From the NCBI RefSeq assembly GCF_036287235.1, contig NZ_CP142850.1, positions 1,939,127-2,003,126 on the forward strand: a DNA stretch of 64,000 nt, read 5' to 3'. Shown in pieces: positions 9,939 to 17,316 of this stretch. Below the pieces are notes generated by a model. That model saw only the letters and a list, made by a program, of their open reading frames with translations. It was not told the DNA's origin and did no database searches. The DNA is from Exiguobacterium sp. 9-2. Its GTDB lineage: Bacteria > Bacillota > Bacilli > Exiguobacteriales > Exiguobacteriaceae. A program made the translations under genes and the position numbers. Numbering within the stretch: the first letter of the stretch is position 1; the number at the start of each line of letters is the position of its first letter.

Positions 9939-10691
9939 CTAGAGACGTTCTTTGACAGGACGGAATGTTTTTCGGTGAATCGGTGTGACGCCCAGTGTAT
10001 CAAGTGCTTGTAAATGCGTCGCAGTCCCGTAACCTGCGTGTGTTTCAAATCCGTATCCCGGATACTCGATCGCGTATTGTTCCATCATCACATCTCGTGT
10101 CTCTTTTGCGACGACGCTTGCTGCAGCGATGGAGACACTTCTCGCATCTCCTTTGATGAGAGAGAGTTGTGGTGTGTCGTCGTCGAGTGTCATCGCATCA
10201 ACCAGCAAGGCCTCAGGTTTGAGTTGACGAACCGCGACTTGCATTGCCCGTTTCGATGCTTGATAGATGTTGATCTCGTCAATTTCAGCTGGTTCGATGA
10301 TGCCGACCGCAATCTCTGCAACGTCTTGTAGGTGTTTAAATGCCGCTTGTCGTTGTATTTTACTCATTTGTTTTGAATCCGTTAGTCCTGGATGATAGAA
10401 CCCTTCTGGTAAGATGACAGCTGCCGCGACGACTGGACCAGCAAGCGGTCCCCGTCCCACTTCATCCACTCCGGCAATCCGTCTATATCCTTGCTGATGA
10501 TACTGTTCTTCAAACGTGAACCGCTCCTTGAAATCGATCCGTTGTTGCTCTTCGAGGGCAAATCGTCGTTCTGTCTGACGAAACAGTGTATGCACCCCTT
10601 TTCGCGCGTCCGATGCGAGTTCCTGCTTCAATTGTGAAAACTCCTCGATCGTGATGTTGTGTAGACGTTCCTTTAATTCCGTAATCTTCAT
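9939..10691 (-). CDS. rnhB: Ribonuclease HII
   Basis: Removes ribonucleotides and RNA-DNA hybrids. The signature RIAGVDEVGRGPLAGPVVAAAV holds the first catalytic acids (D76, E77); LLVDAMTL supplies a third, and SLIKGDARSVSIAAASVVAK is the conserved helix region. An N-terminal extension of about 70 residues is typical of the longer Bacillus-type RNase HII. The ATG follows AAAGGAGCG. A terminator lies only some 15 nt upstream of the start, leaving no space for a promoter between them. Confidence 0.95.
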   Translation of the reverse strand: MKITELKERLHNITIEEFSQLKQELASDARKGVHTLFRQTERRFALEEQQRIDFKERFTFEEQYHQQGYRRIAGVDEVGRGPLAGPVVAAAVILPEGFYHPGLTDSKQMSKIQRQAAFKHLQDVAEIAVGIIEPAEIDEINIYQASKRAMQVAVRQLKPEALLVDAMTLDDDTPQLSLIKGDARSVSIAAASVVAKETRDVMMEQYAIEYPGYGFETHAGYGTATHLQALDTLGVTPIHRKTFRPVKERL

Positions 10692-10713
10692 CTGTTTCGC
10701 TCCTTTGAAAAAA

Positions 10714-10739
10714 ACTTGGACATCGAAGGATGTCCAAGT
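10714..10739 (-). terminator. Strong intrinsic terminator between rbgA and rnhB
   Basis: Perfect 10-bp stem ACTTGGACAT / ATGTCCAAGT around the loop CCTTCG, followed on the minus strand by T7. It lies 4 nt past the rbgA stop and directly before the rnhB ribosome site. Confidence 0.92.
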
Positions 10740-10742
10740 CCG

Positions 10743-11606
10743 TTATGCATGCGTTTCCCATTCTTCCACTGTTTCGAGCGTCACACGCCCTAGCTTTTCC
10801 GTCCGTAGTTCATGCAGAAGCATTTCACTCGTCCGTTCGAAATCGACGTAGCCACCTGAAACGAATCCGCGCTTTTTACCGATGGCTTCGAGTACATCAA
10901 CCGCTTCTCCTGATACTTCGTCGAGACGATAACGCTCACGTAACTGCTCCGGATAACGCGTCTTTAGCTCACGAAGGGCAAACAGCGCAATATCATCGAT
11001 GTTTAAGATATCATCCTTGATTGCTCCTGTCGCTGCCAACCGATACCCGACGACTTGATCGTCGAACTTCGGCCAGAGGATACCTGGTGTATCGAGTAAT
11101 TCCATCTCGCCTGTCTTCATCTTGATCCATTGCTGGCGTTTCGTCACACCTGGGCGGTCACCCGTGATCGCAATGTTCCGACCGGCGAGTCGATTGATGA
11201 GTGTCGACTTCCCGACGTTTGGAATGCCGATGATCAAGGCACGAATCGCACTCGGATTCCGACCTTTCTCCCGCATTCGTGCATGTTTTTCTTTCATTAG
11301 TCGTAAAGCACCTTCATGAATTTGATTCAATCCTTTATTGTGCTTCGCGTCGACCGCGACGACATCAACACCATCTGCCCGTAATGCGTGCATCCACTGT
11401 TCTGTCACTCGTTTGTCCGCCATATCCGCTTTGTTGAGGACGATCAATCGTGGCTTACCTGCCGTGATTTGTTCGACCATCGGGTTACGGCTCGACATTG
11501 GAAGACGTGCATCGACAAGTTCGATCACGACATCGATCAACTTTAATTTTTCTGTAACTTCCCGCCGTGCTTTGGCCATGTGACCGGGGAACCATTGAAT
11601 CGTCAT
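10743..11606 (-). CDS. rbgA: Ribosome biogenesis GTPase RbgA (YlqF)
   Basis: Circularly permuted GTPase needed for late assembly of the 50S subunit. Motif order is permuted: G4 NKADMAD comes before G1 GIPNVGKST and G3 DTPG. The N-terminus [17 protein letters not shown] is diagnostic. I start at the ATG at 11606 (ribosome site GAGGTGAAGG) rather than an in-frame ATG at 11669 that adds 21 residues without family support. Length 287 residues. A -10-like TATACT at 11679-11684 may be its promoter, though no good -35 was seen. Confidence 0.95.
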   Translation of the reverse strand: MTIQWFPGHMAKARREVTEKLKLIDVVIELVDARLPMSSRNPMVEQITAGKPRLIVLNKADMADKRVTEQWMHALRADGVDVVAVDAKHNKGLNQIHEGALRLMKEKHARMREKGRNPSAIRALIIGIPNVGKSTLINRLAGRNIAITGDRPGVTKRQQWIKMKTGEMELLDTPGILWPKFDDQVVGYRLAATGAIKDDILNIDDIALFALRELKTRYPEQLRERYRLDEVSGEAVDVLEAIGKKRGFVSGGYVDFERTSEMLLHELRTEKLGRVTLETVEEWETHA

Positions 11607-11704
11607 ATCCTTCACCTCGTTCATATATTCCTGGACTTCTTGCTGATCATACGATACTTGAAAAAACATCCACTCTCTAGTATACGCAACTTAAGACAAG
11701 AAAA

Positions 11705-11746
11705 GAAGATGAGGTACTTACTTTTCACGGTAAGCGTCTCATCTTC
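11705..11746 (-). terminator. Intrinsic terminator after signal peptidase gene
   Basis: GAAGATGAG pairs with CTCATCTTC, with an inner CTTAC/GTAAG stem; CTTTTCTTG follows on the minus strand. It starts 7 nt past the lepB stop. Confidence 0.8.
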
Positions 11747-11753
11747 TTTCGTT

Positions 11754-12302
11754 TTAATCGACAGAGCGTACATCATTGAATGGATAGAATACGAAGTTCG
11801 TCGTTCCGACGATTTGATCCTCATCCACAAAACCGATATCACGACTATCTTTTGAATTTTGACGATTATCTCCCATGACGAATACCTTCCCTTTTGGAAC
11901 AGTCGTTTTTCCTGTCCGTTCCTCAAGTGTAAAGTCCTCCGTCAATGGAACACCATTCATCTGAGCTTTGTACTCTTTTAAATACGGTTCAGCTACTTTC
12001 TTATCGTTGACGTACAACGTATCGTCTTTATAATACATCGTATCTCCCGGAACAGCGATCACTCGTTTGATATAGTCGCGTGTTTCCGTTGCATGAAAGA
12101 CGACGATATCGCCTCTTTCTGGTTCATTAAAATAATACGGAATCTTATTGACGATCATCCGATCCGCATTGTGTAAGGTCGGCATCATCGATTCCCCATC
12201 GACGATGACGGGTACGAACAGGAACGTTCGAATGATGAACGCGATGACAAGCGCTACGACGAGCGCTTTTACCCAACTGAATAACTCCTTCACGAATTCC
12301 AC
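11754..12302 (-). CDS. sipS: Type I signal peptidase
   Basis: Membrane-bound serine protease that cleaves secretory signal peptides outside the cytoplasmic membrane. One N-terminal membrane segment (about residues 11-31) precedes the catalytic Ser38 in GESMMPTL; the general base Lys79 lies in DYIKRVIAVPGD; the C-terminal box is VFVMGDNRQNSKDSR. At 182 residues it is the short Gram-positive form with a single anchor. It sits between rplS and rbgA and is bounded by terminators, so it is likely monocistronic. TATACT at 12336-12341 is a possible -10. In B. subtilis sipS is elsewhere, so the position is a lineage difference. Confidence 0.93.
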   Translation of the reverse strand: MEFVKELFSWVKALVVALVIAFIIRTFLFVPVIVDGESMMPTLHNADRMIVNKIPYYFNEPERGDIVVFHATETRDYIKRVIAVPGDTMYYKDDTLYVNDKKVAEPYLKEYKAQMNGVPLTEDFTLEERTGKTTVPKGKVFVMGDNRQNSKDSRDIGFVDEDQIVGTTNFVFYPFNDVRSVD

Positions 12303-12364
12303 TCCCTTGATTAACGCAATTTCTTCCTATGGACTAGTATACGCATAAACAACAAAAAAAAGAA

Positions 12365-12382
12365 GCTTGTCCGGAGACAAGC
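12365..12382 (-). terminator. Intrinsic terminator after rplS
   Basis: GCTTGTC / GACAAGC stem with a TCCG tetraloop, followed by TTCTTTTTTTT on the minus strand; 15 nt past the rplS stop. Confidence 0.92.
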
Positions 12383-12397
12383 CACTTTTTCACATGA

Positions 12398-12751
12398 TTA
12401 ACGACGAATTTCTTTAATACGCGCCGCTTTACCACGAAGGTTACGGAGGTAGTAAAGTTTCGCACGACGGACTTTACCGTAGCGAACAACTTCGATTTGT
12501 GCAACACGTGGTGAGTGGAGCGGGAAAGCACGCTCAACGCCAACTCCGTAAGAAATTTTACGGACTGTGAATGTTTCACTGATGCCGCCACCGTGACGTT
12601 TGATGACTACGCCTTCGAAGAGCTGAATACGCTCACGCGTACCCTCGACGACTTTAACGTGTACACGGACTGTATCCCCAGGACGGAACGCAGGGACGTC
12701 TGACTTGATTTGTTCTTGTGTAAGTTCACGGAACAATTGTTGTGTGTTCAT
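12398..12751 (-). CDS. rplS: 50S ribosomal protein L19
   Basis: Protein at the 30S-50S interface. Family sequence throughout: [59 protein letters not shown] and [20 protein letters not shown]. Length 117 residues. The ATG has a strong GGAG site. It has its own promoter inside the end of trmD and a structured leader, so its level can be set apart from trmD. Confidence 0.97.
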   Translation of the reverse strand: MNTQQLFRELTQEQIKSDVPAFRPGDTVRVHVKVVEGTRERIQLFEGVVIKRHGGGISETFTVRKISYGVGVERAFPLHSPRVAQIEVVRYGKVRRAKLYYLRNLRGKAARIKEIRR

Positions 12752-12773
12752 GAATGATTTCTCCTTTTTTCAC

Positions 12774-12843
12774 CAATGTTCTTATCTTCATTTGCTTTCA
12801 GCATCCGACAGCGGAACATCGTTAATGGGTGGCTTTTGCCACA
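12774..12843 (-). ncRNA. Probable L19 (rplS) mRNA leader element
   Basis: The roughly 90-nt untranslated leader of rplS contains a GTGGC/GCCAC hairpin with loop AAAA (12829-12842), directly followed by CCATTAACGATGTTCCGCTG, which looks like the conserved block of the r-protein L19 leader of Bacilli. This is recognition from memory; a covariance search was not possible. Expected role: feedback control by L19. Confidence 0.65.
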
Positions 12844-12849
12844 TGTTTT

Positions 12850-12878
12850 AACTTATCATAGATTCAATCGTTTGACAA
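12850..12878 (-). promoter_or_regulatory. sigma-A promoter for rplS
   Basis: Minus-strand TTGTCA (12873-12878) and TAAGTT (12850-12855) with a 17-nt spacer and a TGA extension before the -10. The -35 lies in the last codons of trmD. Confidence 0.65.
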
Positions 12879-13592
12879 TCCTGAAATCGATTCTAAATAA
12901 AGACGATCATCCTCGGTTAATGGAGCATCAGCCAACAGATCCGGACGACGCTCAAATGTCCGCTTCAGCGACTGTTCCCGCCGCCATTTTGCAATCCGGG
13001 CATGGTTGCCTGATAACAAGACGTCGGGTACCTGGTATCCGGCATATTCAGCAGGACGTGTATAGTGTGGATATTCAAGAAGTCCCGTCGAAAAGGAATC
13101 ATCTTCATGACTCTCAGACGCACCGAGGACATCCGGTAAGAGACGGACGACAGCGTCAATCATTGTCATCGCAGCCAGTTCCCCTCCCGTCAAGACGAAG
13201 TCCCCAAGCGAGACCTCATCCGTTACAAGGTGATCATGAATCCGCTGATCAAATCCTTCGTAATGACCACATAGGAAGACCAGTTCTTCTTCTTGTGCCC
13301 ACTCTTCTGCCATCCGTTGCGAAAAACGTTTACCGGTCGGTGTCATGACGATGATTCGTCGTTTTCCTTCCGGCAGACTCGCCATCGCGTCGAAGACGGG
13401 TTGAGGGGTCAACAGCATGCCTGCTCCCCCACCATACGGGTAATCATCGACTTTACCATGACGATTCGTCGAGAAGTCTCGAAAATTGATTGTTTCAAGA
13501 CTGACACGTTCATCATCTTGCGCTCGTTTGACGATTGAATGATCGAGCGCTGAAAACATTTCCGGAAACAGCGTCAACACTCGGATGTTCAT
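12864..13592 (-). CDS. trmD: tRNA (guanine-37-N1)-methyltransferase
   Basis: SPOUT-family SAM-dependent enzyme that makes m1G37 and protects the reading frame. Key parts: [26 protein letters not shown], the knot region [15 protein letters not shown] and [10 protein letters not shown], and [10 protein letters not shown]. Length 242 residues. Its ATG overlaps the rimM stop by 4 nt. No promoter between rpsP and rimM, so rimM-trmD expression must come through the hairpin after rpsP. Confidence 0.97.
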   Translation of the reverse strand: MNIRVLTLFPEMFSALDHSIVKRAQDDERVSLETINFRDFSTNRHGKVDDYPYGGGAGMLLTPQPVFDAMASLPEGKRRIIVMTPTGKRFSQRMAEEWAQEEELVFLCGHYEGFDQRIHDHLVTDEVSLGDFVLTGGELAAMTMIDAVVRLLPDVLGASESHEDDSFSTGLLEYPHYTRPAEYAGYQVPDVLLSGNHARIAKWRREQSLKRTFERRPDLLADAPLTEDDRLYLESISGLSND

Positions 13593-14098
13593 TCTTCAAT
13601 CAATCCTGGAAGCGGTGTGATTTGGATACGTTTTTGCTCGACATCGACGGAAGCAACGACTTGCTCGATATACGGGATTAGGACATCCTTTTTCCCATCG
13701 CGTTTGATCGTCCAGACGTCATTTGCGCCTGTTTCAAGAATGTCGGATACGACTCCGATTTTCGTCTCACCGTCATAAACCGTACAACCGATGATCTCAT
13801 GATAGTAAAATTCATGCTCGTCTAAGTCTTGTAAATCTTCTGCGTGGACATAGAGTTTCAATCCTTTATACTTCTCGACGTCATTGATATGGTGCATCCC
13901 TTTGAACGTCACCATGATGAATTGTTTGTGTTTTCGGTAACCACTGATTGTCACTGGTGTGTACGTTCCGTCAGATCCAAGAAAAACTTCCTTCCCGACT
14001 TTAAAGCGTTCCTCCGGAAAATCCGTGCTCGCGAGTAACTTTAATTCACCTTTTAGACCATGTGTATTGGCGATTTTCGCAATTTCCAACCATTCCAT
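13589..14098 (-). CDS. rimM: Ribosome maturation factor RimM
   Basis: Assists 30S head assembly around S19. The N-terminal RimM domain begins [17 protein letters not shown], and the C-terminal PRC-barrel contains [14 protein letters not shown], then [10 protein letters not shown] and [10 protein letters not shown]. Length 169 residues. It lies directly after rpsP; the KH-domain gene khpA (ylqC) and ylqD, which lie between rpsP and rimM in B. subtilis, are absent here. Translationally coupled to trmD. Confidence 0.95.
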   Translation of the reverse strand: MEWLEIAKIANTHGLKGELKLLASTDFPEERFKVGKEVFLGSDGTYTPVTISGYRKHKQFIMVTFKGMHHINDVEKYKGLKLYVHAEDLQDLDEHEFYYHEIIGCTVYDGETKIGVVSDILETGANDVWTIKRDGKKDVLIPYIEQVVASVDVEQKRIQITPLPGLIEE

Positions 14099-14128
14099 TC
14101 ATTTCACTTCCTTTCTTGAATTAAAAAA

Positions 14129-14154
14129 AGGAGGTAAGCTTTTGCTCACCTCCT
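14129..14154 (-). terminator. Operon-internal terminator between rpsP and rimM
   Basis: AGGAGGTGAGC / GCTTACCTCCT stem with an AAAA loop and a T7 tail on the minus strand. It begins 7 nt past the rpsP stop. Only about 25 nt separate its tail from the rimM start, so it probably acts as partial attenuation of rimM-trmD relative to S16. Confidence 0.88.
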
Positions 14155-14160
14155 AACGTC

Positions 14161-14436
14161 TTACTTCGCGAGTTTCGCGTTGTGGAATTTCTCCATGATA
14201 CCAGCTTGTGAGAAGAGGTTACGAACTGTGTCCGAAGGTTTAGCACCTTCAGAGAGCCATTTAAGAGCTAGCTCTTCGTTGATTTTAACTTCTGCTTCTG
14301 GTTTAGCAACTGGATTGTAGTATCCGATTTGCTCGATGAAACGACCATCACGTGGTGCACGTGAGTCTGCTACTACCACGCGGTAGAAAGGTGATTTTTT
14401 TGCGCCCATGCGCTTAAGACGAATTTTAACTGCCAT
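14161..14436 (-). CDS. rpsP: 30S ribosomal protein S16
   Basis: Small-subunit assembly protein. [26 protein letters not shown] and [11 protein letters not shown] are diagnostic. Length 91 residues. The ATG follows GGAGGGAC. A -10-like TATACT at 14496-14501 in the 93-nt gap after ffh suggests its own promoter; the -35 is weak. Confidence 0.97.
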   Translation of the reverse strand: MAVKIRLKRMGAKKSPFYRVVVADSRAPRDGRFIEQIGYYNPVAKPEAEVKINEELALKWLSEGAKPSDTVRNLFSQAGIMEKFHNAKLAK

Positions 14437-14529
14437 TCGTAAGTCCCTCCAAATAATAAATGATTTTTTCGTTTAGTCAAATTGACAACTTCATTAGTAT
14501 ACAACGTTACAGCAAAAGAGAAAAGACTT

Positions 14530-15879
14530 TTAAAAGAATGGAAGGCCAAAGCCTTTCTTTTTCCCTTTGCCCATCTGTCCGGAAAATTGTTTCATCATTT
14601 TCCGCATGTCTTCGAACTGTTTAATGAGACGGTTGACTTCTTGGATACTGCGTCCGCTACCACGGGCAATCCGCTTCCGACGACTCGCATTCAAGATTTC
14701 AGGTTCAGTCCGCTCTCGTTTCGTCATCGATTGGATAATCGCTTCGACATACACGAGTTGCTTCTCATCGATTTGGGCGTTTTTCAACCCCTTCATCTTC
14801 CCTTTACCTGCCCCAGGGATCATTCCCAACAGTTCGTCGAGTGGACCCATCTGTTTCACTTGCTGCAACTGCTCGATGAAATCATCGAATGTAAACGATG
14901 CATCGCGCATTTTGCTTTCTAACTCTTTGGCACGCGTAGCGTCCATTTGTGACTCTGCTTTTTCAATCAGTGTCAGCATGTCTCCCATGCCTAGAATCCG
15001 AGACGCCATCCGCTCGGGATAGAATGGTTCGATGGCATCGAGCTTCTCTCCAAGACCGACGAACTTAATCGGTGCTCCGGTGACTGCCTTGATGGAGAGT
15101 GCTGCACCACCTCGCGTATCTCCGTCGAGCTTCGTCAGAACAACCCCCGTCACGCCAAGCTTCTCGTTGAAGCTTTCTGCGACGTTGACGGCGTCCTGAC
15201 CCGTCATCGAATCGACGACAAGGAAGATTTCATGCGGTTTGGCGATCTCTTTAACATCAACGAGTTCCTGCATTAGTTCCTCATCGACGTGCAGACGACC
15301 TGCCGTATCGATCAACACGATATCGTGATGATGCTCTTTTGCATAATCGAGTGCACCGGTAACGATTTCTTGCGGACTGACCTGATCTCCCATTGAGAAG
15401 ACCGGCAACTCCAATTGTTTCCCGAGTGTCTCTAATTGTTTGATTGCTGCCGGACGATAAATATCCGCCGCAACAAGCAAAGGACTACGATTATGTTTTT
15501 TACGTAAATGATTGGCAAGCTTACCCGTTGTCGTTGTTTTACCTGCCCCTTGCAGACCTGTCATCATGATGACGGTCGGAGGACGGTTCGCAAGCGTCAA
15601 TGGTGACACTTCCGCACCCATCAGATTCGTCAATTCATCATGGACGATCTTGACGACTTGTTGCCCTGGCGTCAAAGATGTCATGACGTCCTGTCCGACG
15701 GCACGTTCCTTTACATCATTTACGAATTGTTTGACGACCTTGAAGTTGACGTCGGCTTCAAGTAGCGCTAAGCGAACTTCGCGCATCATCTCTTTGACGT
15801 CTGCTTCAGAAATCTTACCTTTACCTCGCATTTTAGCGAGACTGGCTTGAAGCCGTTCCGATAATCCTTCGAATGCCAT
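14530..15879 (-). CDS. ffh: Signal recognition particle protein Ffh
   Basis: GTPase that, with 4.5S/6S RNA, delivers nascent membrane and secretory proteins to FtsY. N domain (residues 1-90), G domain with GLQGAGKTTTTGKL (108-120), DTAGRLHVDEEL and TKLDGDTRGGAAL, then the Met-rich M domain (FDDFIEQLQQVKQMGPLDELLGM and the RNA-binding SGRSIQEVNRLIKQFEDM). The tail is GKGKKKGFGLPFF. The ATG follows TAGGAGG and lies 12 nt after the ylxM stop. Confidence 0.97.
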   Translation of the reverse strand: MAFEGLSERLQASLAKMRGKGKISEADVKEMMREVRLALLEADVNFKVVKQFVNDVKERAVGQDVMTSLTPGQQVVKIVHDELTNLMGAEVSPLTLANRPPTVIMMTGLQGAGKTTTTGKLANHLRKKHNRSPLLVAADIYRPAAIKQLETLGKQLELPVFSMGDQVSPQEIVTGALDYAKEHHHDIVLIDTAGRLHVDEELMQELVDVKEIAKPHEIFLVVDSMTGQDAVNVAESFNEKLGVTGVVLTKLDGDTRGGAALSIKAVTGAPIKFVGLGEKLDAIEPFYPERMASRILGMGDMLTLIEKAESQMDATRAKELESKMRDASFTFDDFIEQLQQVKQMGPLDELLGMIPGAGKGKMKGLKNAQIDEKQLVYVEAIIQSMTKRERTEPEILNASRRKRIARGSGRSIQEVNRLIKQFEDMRKMMKQFSGQMGKGKKKGFGLPFF

Positions 15880-15891
15880 TAAGAATGCCTC

Positions 15892-16212
15892 CTACTCTAA
15901 TTGCTCCAATGTCTCAATGATCACTAGGGCTTCACCCGGAAGGTCGCATTGCTTCAGCTGATCGAGTAACTGCTTTCGCCGTTCGTGTTTCTTGAACAGG
16001 GATAGTCGTTCTTCATACTGCTCGAGCATGGCTTCCGTGCGTTTTATGTTGTCGTAGACTGCTTGTCGGCTGACTTCAAACTCATCGGCGATCTCACCTA
16101 AGGAAAAGTCATCTAAGTAATAGAGTGACATGTAATTCCGTTGTTTTGGCGTCAAAAGCTCCTGATAAAAGTCAATCAGATAGTTCATCCGGTTCGTTTT
16201 ATCAAGTGTCAT
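15892..16212 (-). CDS. ylxM: UPF0122 SRP-associated HTH protein YlxM
   Basis: Small helix-turn-helix protein resembling sigma region 4 ([39 protein letters not shown] at roughly residues 20-58), always next to ffh in Firmicutes and thought to modulate the SRP. The C-terminal half is a charged coiled coil. Length 106 residues. It is the first gene after a consensus promoter, with ribosome site CGGAGGTG. Confidence 0.92.
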   Translation of the reverse strand: MTLDKTNRMNYLIDFYQELLTPKQRNYMSLYYLDDFSLGEIADEFEVSRQAVYDNIKRTEAMLEQYEERLSLFKKHERRKQLLDQLKQCDLPGEALVIIETLEQLE

Positions 16213-16256
16213 CCGAGCACCTCCGCAATGTTAAGTGAAATTCCTTTACAGATAGT

Positions 16257-16285
16257 ATAGTACAGCCCTCACAGTGTGTTGTCAA
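16257..16285 (-). promoter_or_regulatory. sigma-A promoter for ylxM-ffh
   Basis: Minus-strand TTGACA (16280-16285) and TACTAT (16257-16262) with a 17-nt spacer, 45 nt before ylxM. One of the best promoters in the window; it makes ylxM-ffh independent of the upstream smc-ftsY unit. Confidence 0.85.
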
Positions 16286-16311
16286 GTTTTTTTCTTTACA
16301 TGAAACGTCGC

Positions 16312-17316
16312 TTATTCTGCGCTTTCTTCCGTGTCAACGTTTTCTTTTTCTTCAAAGACATCACCGAACAATCCATACACGAATTGTTCTGCATCAAACG
16401 GTTGTAAATCATCGATTTTTTCACCAAGACCAACGAACTTGACCGGGAGGTTCAATTCGTTCTTGATCGCAAGGACGATTCCACCTTTTGCCGTTCCATC
16501 AAGCTTCGTCAAGACGATCCCGCTGACGTTCGTCGCTTGTTTGAAGGCTTTCGCCTGCACCATCGCGTTTTGTCCTGTCGTCGCGTCAAGCGCCAGCAAT
16601 ACTTCGTGAGGAGCGCCTGGAATTTCACGTTCGATGACACGTTTGACCTTTTCAAGTTCGTTCATCAGGTTGACCTTGTTTTGAAGGCGTCCTGCCGTAT
16701 CGCAAATCAGGACATCGACCTTACGTGCTTTAGCTGCTTGGACAGCGTCGTAAACAACAGCGGCCGGATCCGATCCTTCTCCTTGACGGATGACCGGTAC
16801 ACCGGAGCGTTCGCCCCAGACTTGCAGTTGATCGATTGCACCCGCACGGAACGTATCACCCGCTGCTAACATGACGCTCTTGCCTTCTTGTTTCAAGCGG
16901 TTCGCAAGTTTCCCGATCGTCGTCGTCTTCCCGACCCCATTAACACCGACGAAGAGAATGACGTTCAGCTCATGATCGAGATCGAGTGCTGTCTCTTCCT
17001 CTTCAACTAACATCTTCGCGACGACTTCAACGAGGACATCACGTACTTCTTTTGGATCCTTGACGTTACGTCGTTTAACTTCTGTCTTTAACTCCTCGAC
17101 CAAATCCATTGTCGTCGTCACGCCGACGTCGGCTTGAATCAATACTTCCTCTAATTCTTCGAAGAAATCCTCATCGACTTCGCGGAAACGATAGACGAGA
17201 TCATTGACGGCACTTGCCAGTCCATCGCGTGTCTTCGTCAGTCCTTGTGTGAATTTCGTCGTGACTTCTTGCGTCGAAGTCGTCAAGCGGTCTTTCAGTT
17301 TTTTAAAGAAACTCAT
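16312..17316 (-). CDS. ftsY: Signal recognition particle receptor FtsY
   Basis: Membrane-associated GTPase that docks Ffh-ribosome complexes. A short N-terminal region (KKLKDRLTTSTQEVTTKFTQGL) is followed by the NG domain: GVNGVGKTTTIGKL (124-137), GDTFRAGAIDQLQ, CDTAGRLQNKVNLM, LDATTGQNA, LTKLDGTAKGG, GLGEKIDDLQPFD. The long acidic domain of proteobacterial FtsY is missing, as normal for Bacillales. Its ATG overlaps the smc stop by 4 nt. Confidence 0.97.
   Translation of the reverse strand: MSFFKKLKDRLTTSTQEVTTKFTQGLTKTRDGLASAVNDLVYRFREVDEDFFEELEEVLIQADVGVTTTMDLVEELKTEVKRRNVKDPKEVRDVLVEVVAKMLVEEEETALDLDHELNVILFVGVNGVGKTTTIGKLANRLKQEGKSVMLAAGDTFRAGAIDQLQVWGERSGVPVIRQGEGSDPAAVVYDAVQAAKARKVDVLICDTAGRLQNKVNLMNELEKVKRVIEREIPGAPHEVLLALDATTGQNAMVQAKAFKQATNVSGIVLTKLDGTAKGGIVLAIKNELNLPVKFVGLGEKIDDLQPFDAEQFVYGLFGDVFEEKENVDTEESAE

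Noticed and set aside
12776-13348. 190-residue plus-strand open frame opposite trmD
   Set aside because: Almost fully antisense to trmD, rich in His/Pro/Arg, no recognisable domain and no ribosome site; it also crosses the rplS leader.
14463-14489. Promoter-like TTGACT / TATTAT before rpsP
   Set aside because: The transcription start would fall on the ribosome site; the TATACT further upstream is more plausible.
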